From the IMG/VR virus record IMGVR_UViG_3300047557_000451, positions 1 to 24,533 of that record: a stretch of 24,533 bases of DNA; one strand, given 5' to 3'. Positions 5,888-13,700 of the stretch are shown in pieces. The stretch's first letter is position 1; each line of letters begins with the position of its first letter. The position numbers and the translations under genes were made by a program. The notes under the pieces were generated by a model. That model saw nothing but the letters and a program-made list of their open reading frames with translations, made no database searches and was not told where the DNA came from. Origin of the DNA: a virus.

Positions 5888-7539
5888 AGCGTGTTCTCCA
5901 AGCAGATGATTTTACTGGCGGGTTGAATCTTGAAGCCAATGTTTTTCAGTTGGCTAAGAATCAGTCGTCGGACATGTTGAATGTTGATGTTAACTCGCGT
6001 GGTGGCGTACAGCGTCGTTTGGGATGCGAGCGTCGTAACACTAGCGCTATTGGTAGTTTGTCTGCCGGTAACTTTAATGCTCAACGACTGTTTGGGTGGG
6101 ATGCGGACCAGGGCCGCAAATTGATGTTGGCCACAGATACTAAAGTATTCCATAGCACTACAGGAAACTTTACGGATTTGACTGTCACAAGTGACGCTAT
6201 TTTGGGTTCGCAGTTTGCTGGATGGACTAAAGATTCTTCTAGCGATTTATATATTAATTTGGGTCATGGCTACAGTGGCGTCAAGTGGGATGGTACAACT
6301 AAGACTACTTTGACAACTAGTGCTACTGGTGCTTGGCAGAATGATTTGACGAATCCGAATGGTACGCATATGCCGCGTGCGAATCATATTACTGTCCACC
6401 AAGATAGGTTGTGGGTTGCTGATACTTATGAGAACTCGGTTCGTTATCCGAACCGTGTTCGCTTTAGTCATCCTTTGTTTCCTGAGTCTTGGCGCGAGGA
6501 CGACTATATTGATGTTGTCGGTGGGGGTTCTGGTATTACTGGAATTGTTCCTATTGGCGGGCATCTTGTGGTATTTAAACCTCAGGCTGTTTATGCTATT
6601 CACGGCTATAGCGATGATACTTTTCAATTAATTGAACTGACTCGTGTTGTCGGTGCCGTAAACGCTAGGGCTTGGGTTGCTACTGATTATGGTGTTTACT
6701 TTTTTTCGTATCCTGATGGCGTATATTTTTATGATGGCAAAGGTATTCGGGATGTGTTCCAGAATCTTAGACCAATTATTTATACTGCCGAAATTAACGA
6801 AACTGCTTTGGATGAAATGAGTATGGGTTACGCAAACAAGAAATTGTTTGTGTCTTTGCCAACCGGCCTAAGCAATACTGTTAATACTACTTACGATAAT
6901 GCTGGTGTAACCTATGACCAGGATGACCGAAAGTATTCTGGCACTAGTCGTACCGCTAGGGCTACTGTTTCTTTTGTGTTTAATGAAACTGTTGGCAAGG
7001 CTGGGGCATGGACTGTTTATCGCACTCATGATGACTATGCTTATCTTGCGGCAACTACTTATACGGACCCGAACGGCAAGACACATTTTGTTGCGGCTCA
7101 TCCGCATCAGCCGTATGTATTTAATTTCGATGTTCCGGATGTTTATACAGATAACATTACTGGAACAGCAACAGCATACGATTCATATTATTTGACTCCT
7201 TGGCTGGATGCCGGTAATTATGTGACCAAGAAGTTTTGGCGGCGACCAGACTTTGTTGTTCGCAAAGAAAAAACTGCGGTAACATTAGGTGTTGCTGTTT
7301 ACCATGATTGGGACAGCATTCAAACAATCAAGTCGTTCTCGTTGTCCTCGCCTGCTGTTGACACAAGCACAATTTCTTATGAAGGTTGGAATGACCCTGA
7401 ACTTGGGTCGTCATATCTTAAGGCTGATTCGTTGGGACTGGCAAGGGCAGTCCAACTTAAAATTTCGGATTCCTCTGGGAATCCGTGGTGCGTGAACTCT
7501 GTCGCTTACAAGTTCAACCCGAGAGGGGTTGAAGTCTGA
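5884..7539 (+). CDS. Tail nozzle / stabilization protein, gp12 or gp10-like beta-propeller
   Basis: The product is 551 aa. The start FTGGLNLEANVFQLAKNQSS, then MLNVDVNSRGGVQRRLG, is the characteristic opening of podovirus tail tubular protein B and P22 gp10-like proteins. The rest is almost all beta-strand with repeated aromatic turns (LFGWDADQGRKLML, DRLWVADTYENSVRYPNRV, GGHLVVFKPQAVYAIHGY, GVYFFSYPDGVYFYDGKGI), as in a propeller. It would form the hexameric nozzle below the adaptor. Base use differs from its neighbours: codons mostly end in T or A. By hand count bases 6241-6300 are 58% A+T against 43% at 4141-4200 in the capsid gene. It is coupled to the genes on both sides by overlaps (ATGA, TGATG). 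Confidence 0.85.
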   Translation: MKRVLQADDFTGGLNLEANVFQLAKNQSSDMLNVDVNSRGGVQRRLGCERRNTSAIGSLSAGNFNAQRLFGWDADQGRKLMLATDTKVFHSTTGNFTDLTVTSDAILGSQFAGWTKDSSSDLYINLGHGYSGVKWDGTTKTTLTTSATGAWQNDLTNPNGTHMPRANHITVHQDRLWVADTYENSVRYPNRVRFSHPLFPESWREDDYIDVVGGGSGITGIVPIGGHLVVFKPQAVYAIHGYSDDTFQLIELTRVVGAVNARAWVATDYGVYFFSYPDGVYFYDGKGIRDVFQNLRPIIYTAEINETALDEMSMGYANKKLFVSLPTGLSNTVNTTYDNAGVTYDQDDRKYSGTSRTARATVSFVFNETVGKAGAWTVYRTHDDYAYLAATTYTDPNGKTHFVAAHPHQPYVFNFDVPDVYTDNITGTATAYDSYYLTPWLDAGNYVTKKFWRRPDFVVRKEKTAVTLGVAVYHDWDSIQTIKSFSLSSPAVDTSTISYEGWNDPELGSSYLKADSLGLARAVQLKISDSSGNPWCVNSVAYKFNPRGVEV

Positions 7540-7928
7540 TGGCTATTGTTAAGCGCACTTGGACCGCCCCTCAGGTATATAACTTGGAGGGTCCTGATGC
7601 TGTTTCTTTGCGGACGGTGTTTGAGTCGTTGACCGAGTATTTGCGTGGACATATCGGGGTGTGGGGTACCGCCGAAGGAACAACTAGTGCTACTGGTCGG
7701 TTCACGGTTGTCCATAACGCCGGGTTTATTCCCACTAGTATTCTGGTAACCGAGGAGTATGTTGACTCGGCGGCTCACGATATGGGTCCATTCCATCTAC
7801 ATGATGCTGTTGGTATTACGGAAACCTCGTTTGAAATCCATTTTCTAACTAAGTCTGGCCAGGACCGTGGGACCCATAATGTCAAGGTTAACTATTTGGT
7901 TTTGCCCCCTACTCGTATTAGGAACTGA
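7539..7928 (+). CDS. Small beta-rich tail protein, candidate receptor-binding or fibre-like
   Basis: This 129-aa protein starts by a TGATG overlap. After a short N-terminal linker it has GRFTVVHNAGFIPTSILVTE and later FHLHDAVGITETSFEIHFLT. This matches a strand pattern seen in the C-terminal knobs of many phage fibres and appendage proteins: a hydrophobic strand, a His-Asn-Ala-Gly turn, P-T-S-hydrophobic, and a His-rich end of the next strand. It is the only candidate for an exposed tail appendage in this window, as no long tailspike or fibre gene is present. It could also be a collar or head decoration. The family assignment is by pattern memory, so the role is tentative. Confidence 0.6.
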   Translation: MAIVKRTWTAPQVYNLEGPDAVSLRTVFESLTEYLRGHIGVWGTAEGTTSATGRFTVVHNAGFIPTSILVTEEYVDSAAHDMGPFHLHDAVGITETSFEIHFLTKSGQDRGTHNVKVNYLVLPPTRIRN

Positions 7929-7946
7929 ACGAAAAGGATATAGTTG

Positions 7947-8381
7947 ATGAGCAGTTTCTACAATCCCAATTATGATTTAGAGGAGGCGGCGGCACGACGC
8001 CGCCGTGCTGTTTCGCGTAGAGGATACGAGTTCGATGTATCCGATATTGCTAGAACTTCTCAACAGCAGATTACTGATTTGAACCGCGAGTATGCTCGCG
8101 GTTTGGAACCTCGGGCTACCGGGTTTTCTCGTCGCGGTTTGGGCCGGTCCGGTTTGTTCCGTCGCGCCATGTCTGATTATGCTTCCCAGCAACAGCGTGC
8201 TTTGGGTGATATTACTGCTGGCGTGACTCGCCGTATTGGTGGTTTGCAACTTCAGGAACAGCAGTCTCAGCAGGAACTTCAAGATACTTTGGATGCGATT
8301 GCGCGTGCCAAGGCACAAGAGATTTTTAGTTCGGCGGCCAACCTGAAGGCGTGGGCACCGTTGACCGGCTTGTATTCATAG
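7947..8381 (+). CDS. Small Arg/Gln-rich helical protein, putative internal virion (ejection) protein
   Basis: This 144-aa product is read from ATG 7947, 8 bases after AAGGA (7934-7938); an in-frame TTG at 7944 is possible. It is strongly helical and polar, with an Ala/Arg cluster (EEAAARRRRAVSRRG), a Gly/Arg-rich central segment (RATGFSRRGLGRSGLFRR) and a long Gln-rich helix (LQLQEQQSQQELQDTLDAIA). Such composition is common in small internal-virion or ejection proteins of podoviruses (gp14-type role), and it begins a run of four similar genes after the nozzle. Function is inferred from position and composition only. Two strong GC stem-loops lie near its 5' end. Confidence 0.6.
   Translation: MSSFYNPNYDLEEAAARRRRAVSRRGYEFDVSDIARTSQQQITDLNREYARGLEPRATGFSRRGLGRSGLFRRAMSDYASQQQRALGDITAGVTRRIGGLQLQEQQSQQELQDTLDAIARAKAQEIFSSAANLKAWAPLTGLYS
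7985..8103 (+). other. Two GC-rich stem-loops in the 5' part of the small ejection-protein gene
   Basis: GGCGGCG (7985-7991) pairs with CGCCGCC (7998-8004) across a 6-base loop. AACCGCGAG (8082-8090) pairs perfectly with CTCGCGGTT (8095-8103) across the tetraloop TATG, and wobble pairs could lengthen the second stem. Both lie within codons and neither is followed by a T-run. Whether they act in the mRNA is unknown. Confidence 0.4.
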
Positions 8382-8390
8382 GAGATTATT

Positions 8391-9380
8391 ATGGCTGTTT
8401 CTAGAGGTACTGGCGTGTTCCGTCCTGATAGTGCGGAGCGTGCCGCGCAGGTTGCGGCACAGCGTCGTCAGGCTGGTGTTGTTAATGTCCCCACCTCCAG
8501 TGTTGCTGGTGGACGGTTGATGCCTGCGACTCCTGCTCGTCCTGCTACTGGTCCCGCTTGGCGTGTTGGTGGGATTAATGAGATTGGTTCTGGCGGCTAT
8601 GCTATTGGCGGTTTTCCCAAGGGAGATATTGGGTCTGAGGCTGAGGCTGCTTATAATGCGGCCACCCGTCCGACAACTAGTGTAACTGGTCCTCTGGGTG
8701 GAGGCGGGGGCGGTACCGGTGGTGCGGGTGGTACTGGTAGTGCTGGTAGCGGTGGCGGTATGGGTGGTGGTTTTGACCGTGGTCGTGGTTCCAGTATGCC
8801 TCAGCCTGGCACTAGTGCTTGGGATGAGTTGATGGCCGCATTGGACAAGTATGCGGCTGAGGCAGGTACCCAGATTCGTGGTGCTGGCGAGTCGTTGCGT
8901 TCTGCGTTGACATCACGGGACCCTGAGGCGGCGTTCCAATGGAACCCCGCCAATGTTAATATTCCCGAGGCCACTTTGGCTAATTATGTCCAGGCTACTG
9001 GTGGTTCTCCTGCTGAAGTTGCGGCTACCCGTCAGTTGTCGCAAGATTTGTTGAACGCTTTCTTGGGTGATGTGGGCCAGGTCGCCCAGGGTTCTCAGAC
9101 TGCTTCTCAGAACTGGCGTCAACGGCAGGTTGATGTTGCTTCTCAGTTGGAGGCCGATGCTTTGCGTCAGTTGGCTTTGAATCAGTTGGGTGCACGCTTC
9201 GGTATTTCGCAGGCCAAGACGCAGGAACAACGGAATCTTGAGAATGATGCTTTGGCTTTGGCTCTCAAGTTTGCTGAAGCCCAGCGGCGTGGTAGCAATC
9301 TTAGTTTGACGCAACCTGCGTTGCCTTTCCAGACGGTCACATTGCCTGACGGCAGTATTGTCACTATTCCGAATCAGTAA
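8391..9380 (+). CDS. Glycine-rich putative internal virion / ejection protein
   Basis: This 329-aa protein has AGGAG 8 bases before its ATG. The N-terminal third is Ala/Arg/Pro-rich, followed by a low-complexity stretch of Gly with Thr, Ser and Ala (about residues 101-134). The C-terminal half is helical (LDKYAAEAGTQIRGAGESLR, LNAFLGDVGQVAQGSQTASQ, LALNQLGARFGISQAKTQEQ). It contains no Cys. Disordered Gly-rich plus helical halves are common in proteins that leave the phage head through the narrow tail. Position between nozzle and the larger ejection proteins supports this. No enzyme motif was seen. Confidence 0.62.
   Translation: MAVSRGTGVFRPDSAERAAQVAAQRRQAGVVNVPTSSVAGGRLMPATPARPATGPAWRVGGINEIGSGGYAIGGFPKGDIGSEAEAAYNAATRPTTSVTGPLGGGGGGTGGAGGTGSAGSGGGMGGGFDRGRGSSMPQPGTSAWDELMAALDKYAAEAGTQIRGAGESLRSALTSRDPEAAFQWNPANVNIPEATLANYVQATGGSPAEVAATRQLSQDLLNAFLGDVGQVAQGSQTASQNWRQRQVDVASQLEADALRQLALNQLGARFGISQAKTQEQRNLENDALALALKFAEAQRRGSNLSLTQPALPFQTVTLPDGSIVTIPNQ
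8697..8798 (+). repeat. Low-complexity glycine-codon tract
   Basis: A run of GGT, GGC, GGG and GGA codons mixed with Ser, Ala and Thr codons encodes a flexible glycine-rich linker of roughly 34 residues in the ejection-protein gene. The repeat units are imperfect at base level, so this looks like selected composition, not a recent tandem expansion. Confidence 0.75.
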
Positions 9381-9391
9381 GGAGAACTATT

Positions 9392-10708
9392 GTGAGTATG
9401 TCCGATAATGGTTTGGGTGACATTGGCGCATTGTTGAGTTATATTGGCAGGCAGAATGCCGCATCTACACCAAACTTTGCGCCAGTTCGTCCTGGCATGA
9501 CTAGTTCTTTAATTAGCGGTGCCTTTAGTCCTGAGACAATGTTTGCTAGCGGGTCCTTTAGTCCGCAAGCGCTTCAGGGTGCGATTGATTCCACCTATCA
9601 GCAGTTGCTGAATCAGTATAATCAGGAACTGAGTAGGATTACTGCTGTTCCTTTTGAGGCAACATTCGGTTCTCTTAGTATCAATAGTGACCAGTTGTAT
9701 GCTCCCGGTACTGAGATTGGCGAGTTGATGCGTGATGCCGTCAACAGTATTGCGCTTGGACAAGCCACAGCCGCTGACGCTCTCCAGGCTATTAATACTG
9801 GCATCTCTAACGGTTCTGTTCCTGCTGATGTTGCTAGTTATATCGGCAAGATTGGTGATGACCTCAAGCGTCTTGAAGAACGCGAGTTGCCCTCTTACCG
9901 TCAGGCTATTCAGAAGTATCAGTATGATGCGCAACAGAAGTTGGCTAATGCTGGTTTGATGGAGCCGACCCGTCAGGATGCCAGAATGAAGGTGTATTCG
10001 GATTTGGGTGTTCCTCAGATGGCTTTGTTGCCTGACCCGACTGAACAATTCCAGTTGGACCCCTATATGTTCCTGGACCCGAAGAAGGTATCACGCTATC
10101 AGGGGATGGCCGAAACTGGCACACAGCAGATGGCCGACATTGCGACACGCAATGCGGCTGATATCCAGCGTCGTGCCACTCAGGGTGAAGAAATTTCGAT
10201 GCGCAACCGCAGGGATGTAGCATCGAATAAGGCGGTAACTGCCGCCGAAAGGGCGAAGCAAGAGTATTTGTCGAAGAACATCCCAAAGGATGACCGTGAC
10301 CTGATTTCCAAGGGATTGGATTTCCTTGGTGGCAACTTAAAGTTTGGTCTTGGCGATTTGTTTGGTGGAGATAAACGCAAGAAAGAATTGGAAAGAATTG
10401 GTGCCGAGGCGCAGAAGCGTTACGACATGGTTTACCAGCAAACCATGAACAAGGAAATGGGCAAGTATAAGCCCAAGACTGCTGAGCGTGTTGCTATGGA
10501 ATCTATTTTGGCCACTCCTGATGGGCGCGAAGCGGTTAAGCAAAAGTTTGTGGGCGAAGCCGTTTTGCGTGTGATGGCTGGTGGCAATGCTCCGCGTGTT
10601 GCCAAGGCACAAACCTTCTTGGCTAATGCTGGTATCACACCCTATAGTCAGGCTATGAATCAGATTTTGTTGAACGCTCAAGCCGCTGGCACTAAACCCA
10701 GGAAGTAG
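9392..10708 (+). CDS. Putative internal virion / ejection protein (438 aa)
   Basis: Translation probably begins at GTG 9392, 7 bases after GGAG (9381-9384); an in-frame ATG at 9398 is an alternative. The N-terminus is disordered and Ser/Ala/Pro-rich with two near-repeats of the form SGAFSPETMFASGSFSPQAL (about residues 37-56). A helical region with QGAIDSTYQQLLNQYNQELS follows, then a Lys/Arg-rich C-terminal half with KAVTAAERAKQEYLSKNIPK and a Gly-rich hydrophobic stretch (GLDFLGGNLKFGLGDLFGG) that could touch a membrane. No catalytic motif is evident. Order and composition point to the ejectosome; assignment to a specific gp15-like family is not possible by eye. The tandem 10-mer GAAAGAATTG occurs twice at 10381-10400. 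Confidence 0.62.
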   Translation: MSMSDNGLGDIGALLSYIGRQNAASTPNFAPVRPGMTSSLISGAFSPETMFASGSFSPQALQGAIDSTYQQLLNQYNQELSRITAVPFEATFGSLSINSDQLYAPGTEIGELMRDAVNSIALGQATAADALQAINTGISNGSVPADVASYIGKIGDDLKRLEERELPSYRQAIQKYQYDAQQKLANAGLMEPTRQDARMKVYSDLGVPQMALLPDPTEQFQLDPYMFLDPKKVSRYQGMAETGTQQMADIATRNAADIQRRATQGEEISMRNRRDVASNKAVTAAERAKQEYLSKNIPKDDRDLISKGLDFLGGNLKFGLGDLFGGDKRKKELERIGAEAQKRYDMVYQQTMNKEMGKYKPKTAERVAMESILATPDGREAVKQKFVGEAVLRVMAGGNAPRVAKAQTFLANAGITPYSQAMNQILLNAQAAGTKPRK

Positions 10709-10722
10709 TAGAAAGAGTTTTA

Positions 10723-13700
10723 ATGGGCAAGTATTCTGACTTGTTTGCTAATGCGGCAGGTTCTGCCAGCACTAGTAGGATTGCGCCGGAGGCGGCTGAA
10801 CTTGCTAGCGCAGTTCAATCCGCACAATACCGTATCGGCTCCAGCCCTGCTGTAGCCAGTTCCGGCAAGTATGCTGATTTGTTCAGCAACATCCAGGGTA
10901 TTGCGGCTGGTCAGAAGAAACCATCTAGAGGTTTGTGGGGTGCTGTTGGTGGCGGACTAATGAAGGGATTGGAGGGGCTGGGTTATGTGCTTGGCACTCC
11001 TGTCCGCGCTACTGCTAGTGTCGCCAAGGAAATCACTGATGTTATTGAGGGTCGTGGTTTTTCTCCTAGCGATTTGGTTAAGCAGGTTGCGGATAAAAAC
11101 TTTTATCCGTCAACACTAATTAAAAAGACTGGCAACTCTTGGCTGGATTCCACGTTCGGCTTTGCGGCCGATGTGTTGGCTGACCCAACAACGTATGTGA
11201 CGTTTGGTGCTAGCGCATGGGCTGGTAAGGCTGGGCGTTTGGCATTGGCCGCCAAGGCGGCCGAGGCCGCGAATATTGCCAAGGCTCCTGGTTTGGCTAA
11301 TAAGTTGGATGAGATTGCTCGCCTGGGTGTCCACGCAGATTTAACGGATGCGGAGCGTGCGCTCCTTAACGCGCCCAAGGGAGTGTCATGGACCTTTGGC
11401 CCGTCGCGTGGACAGATTATTGGCAAGGAGGGAACGGCTCTCCGCAGGGCGTCTGATGTGTTGTCGGAAACCGTGGGCAAGACGACAGCGCGTACTCGTG
11501 CCGCGATTGGCGACTTGCCGTTCTTGGAGCCGGTGCAGAAGGTGGTATTCAACAAGTCTATTCGTGATTCGGATTTGATTATGTTGGGCCGTCGCGGTGC
11601 GACTTACAAGCCACAGGATATTGTGGAGCGTTTGGCTGGTTATAGTTCTGCTCAGCGGGGCAAGGCTATGGGCCGAGCGTTTATTGCGAAGATTGGTTCC
11701 GAGAACCAGCAGTTGGCTAAGGAGATTTCAGAGTTTGAGCGTGCGACCGGCTTGCGTGTGTCGTCGTTTATTGAGGACCCGAATCTTCCTAGGCCACCGG
11801 AGGCTCAGGCTGTTCTCGCTAAGACGGAGGACTTTCTTGCTAGGGCCCGACAGGCGGCTAATGATACAACAGCAGAGTTCGCGGCTCGGCGTGGTGTGCG
11901 CACATATGACATTGGCCATCAGGATAACTATGTGCCTCACACGTTGTCCGAGGACGCTAGGGCGTGGCTGGCTTCTAAGCGTTGGCGGGGTACGAAGTAT
12001 GCGTCGTTTGTTCAGCAGGTGTTGGACCTGAGTCCTGACGAATTTATTAAGGGTCCTGCTGTTATGCGTGCCCGTAAATTGGGGCCAGGTAAGGTGTGGT
12101 TGGATGAGCAACTGGCGACTGGTTCGATTGACGAAGTCAACCGAATCACTCAGCAGAAGTTGGGGTTCAAGTGGTTTGAGGATGATGGTGCCACCTATTT
12201 GAACTCGTATATCAACTCGTTGGGTTCGCAGATGAAGCGTGTCGGTTTTACCGACCGCCTGTTTGATTACGGCGTGGATGTTGTTAAGGCTATTGACTAC
12301 AAGTTGATTCCCGACCAGGAGGTTGTGAAGTCGTGGCGTTCCGCTACGCGCGCATGGAATAGGATGTTGGGTGCGGTGACAGCCGAGAAGGGGAAGTTGG
12401 GTACCCAGGCCGCCAGCGTTCTCCGCAAGGGCGAGAACGTGGCGCGTCAGGTCATCCAGGATAATAATACTAAGTTGATTTTTTCTCAGGGTGAGATTGC
12501 CCGCATTCAACAGGAGTTGTCGCAGGCCCGGTATTTCTTGGATGTTGCGTCTGAGCGCGCATCCCAGCGCGGTGGCAACCTTCAGCAAACCTTTGAATCA
12601 ACTGTCGCTCCGTTCCGGGCGCGCCTACAGGAGGTTGAACAGGCGTTGTCCACGAATGACCAGTTGGAGTTGGCGGCTGTCATGTATCTGGAGGAAACTC
12701 ATGCAATGATGTTTCCAAAGATGAAGAATCGTCCTACCGACCCCCGTGTTATGGCGGAACAGATTCTGGCTAAGAACGAGTCACGCGCTACTGCTCGTGT
12801 GAAGGCTCTTGAAACTAGGATTGCGAGACTTAAGCGTTCGTTGGGTGAAAGGGGCAAGACCGCTAAGGGCATCCGGAGAACGGAAGCAGAGATTGAAAAC
12901 ATTAAGGATGAGATTGCTATTTATCAGTCTCAGATTGATAATGTCACCGAGGTAATCGGCAGGCAAACCGAAACCTTCCCTGATGGTTATTACGTTCTTG
13001 ATGCCAATAAGGTTGATTGGATGTTGCAGACCGATAGAAGTGTAATTCCTTCTGTTGACTTTGACCCCGGTGACCCTGACGCGATTATCTTTAAAGCACC
13101 AGACCCCAAGTCGTGGGCAATGATTGACCCCGCCGAAGATGTTGAATCAGCAAAGTATTTCTTTGATAACCTTGGTCGGGCTTTTCAAATGGAAATGGAA
13201 AGGTTCGGCCCGGAAGCCGCGGAGCAAGGCGCTTTGTTCGCTGGCGCGTGGAACGACCTTGTTTCTGGGCGTGGCTCAATTAACATGTGGAGCATGCAGA
13301 ACCAGGAACTTGAATTCTTGTTCCAGTATGCCGAACAGTATAAGAAATATTTGGATGACGTTCTACAGAACGGGCCGGACGACTTCTTTGAAGAACAGTT
13401 CAAAGTGTTTTCTATTCTTGCTACTGAAAACATGGCTTCGTTTTTTGCTAAAGCACAGAACGAGGGATTGAATCTATCTGATTTTGCCGACGACCCCGCA
13501 GGTGTCGTCCGCCAGATTTTTGTGAACATCTCAGAAATTGCCACAAGGAAAGGCGACTTTGCCCCGGCAGGTAACAAGGGTATTGCTGGAATCTATTTGC
13601 CAGAAGAACTGTATGAGTTCATGGACACAAACTACTACAGGGCGGCCAATGTTGGAAACGAACCGCCGTTTGAAAGTGCACAGGAACTTTTAACTGGAGT

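Noticed and set aside
11728-12588. 286-codon minus-strand frame inside the giant virion gene
   Set aside because: It lies wholly opposite a convincing coding region, is rich in Leu/Arg/His as expected of an antisense shadow, and has no upstream gene context on that strand.
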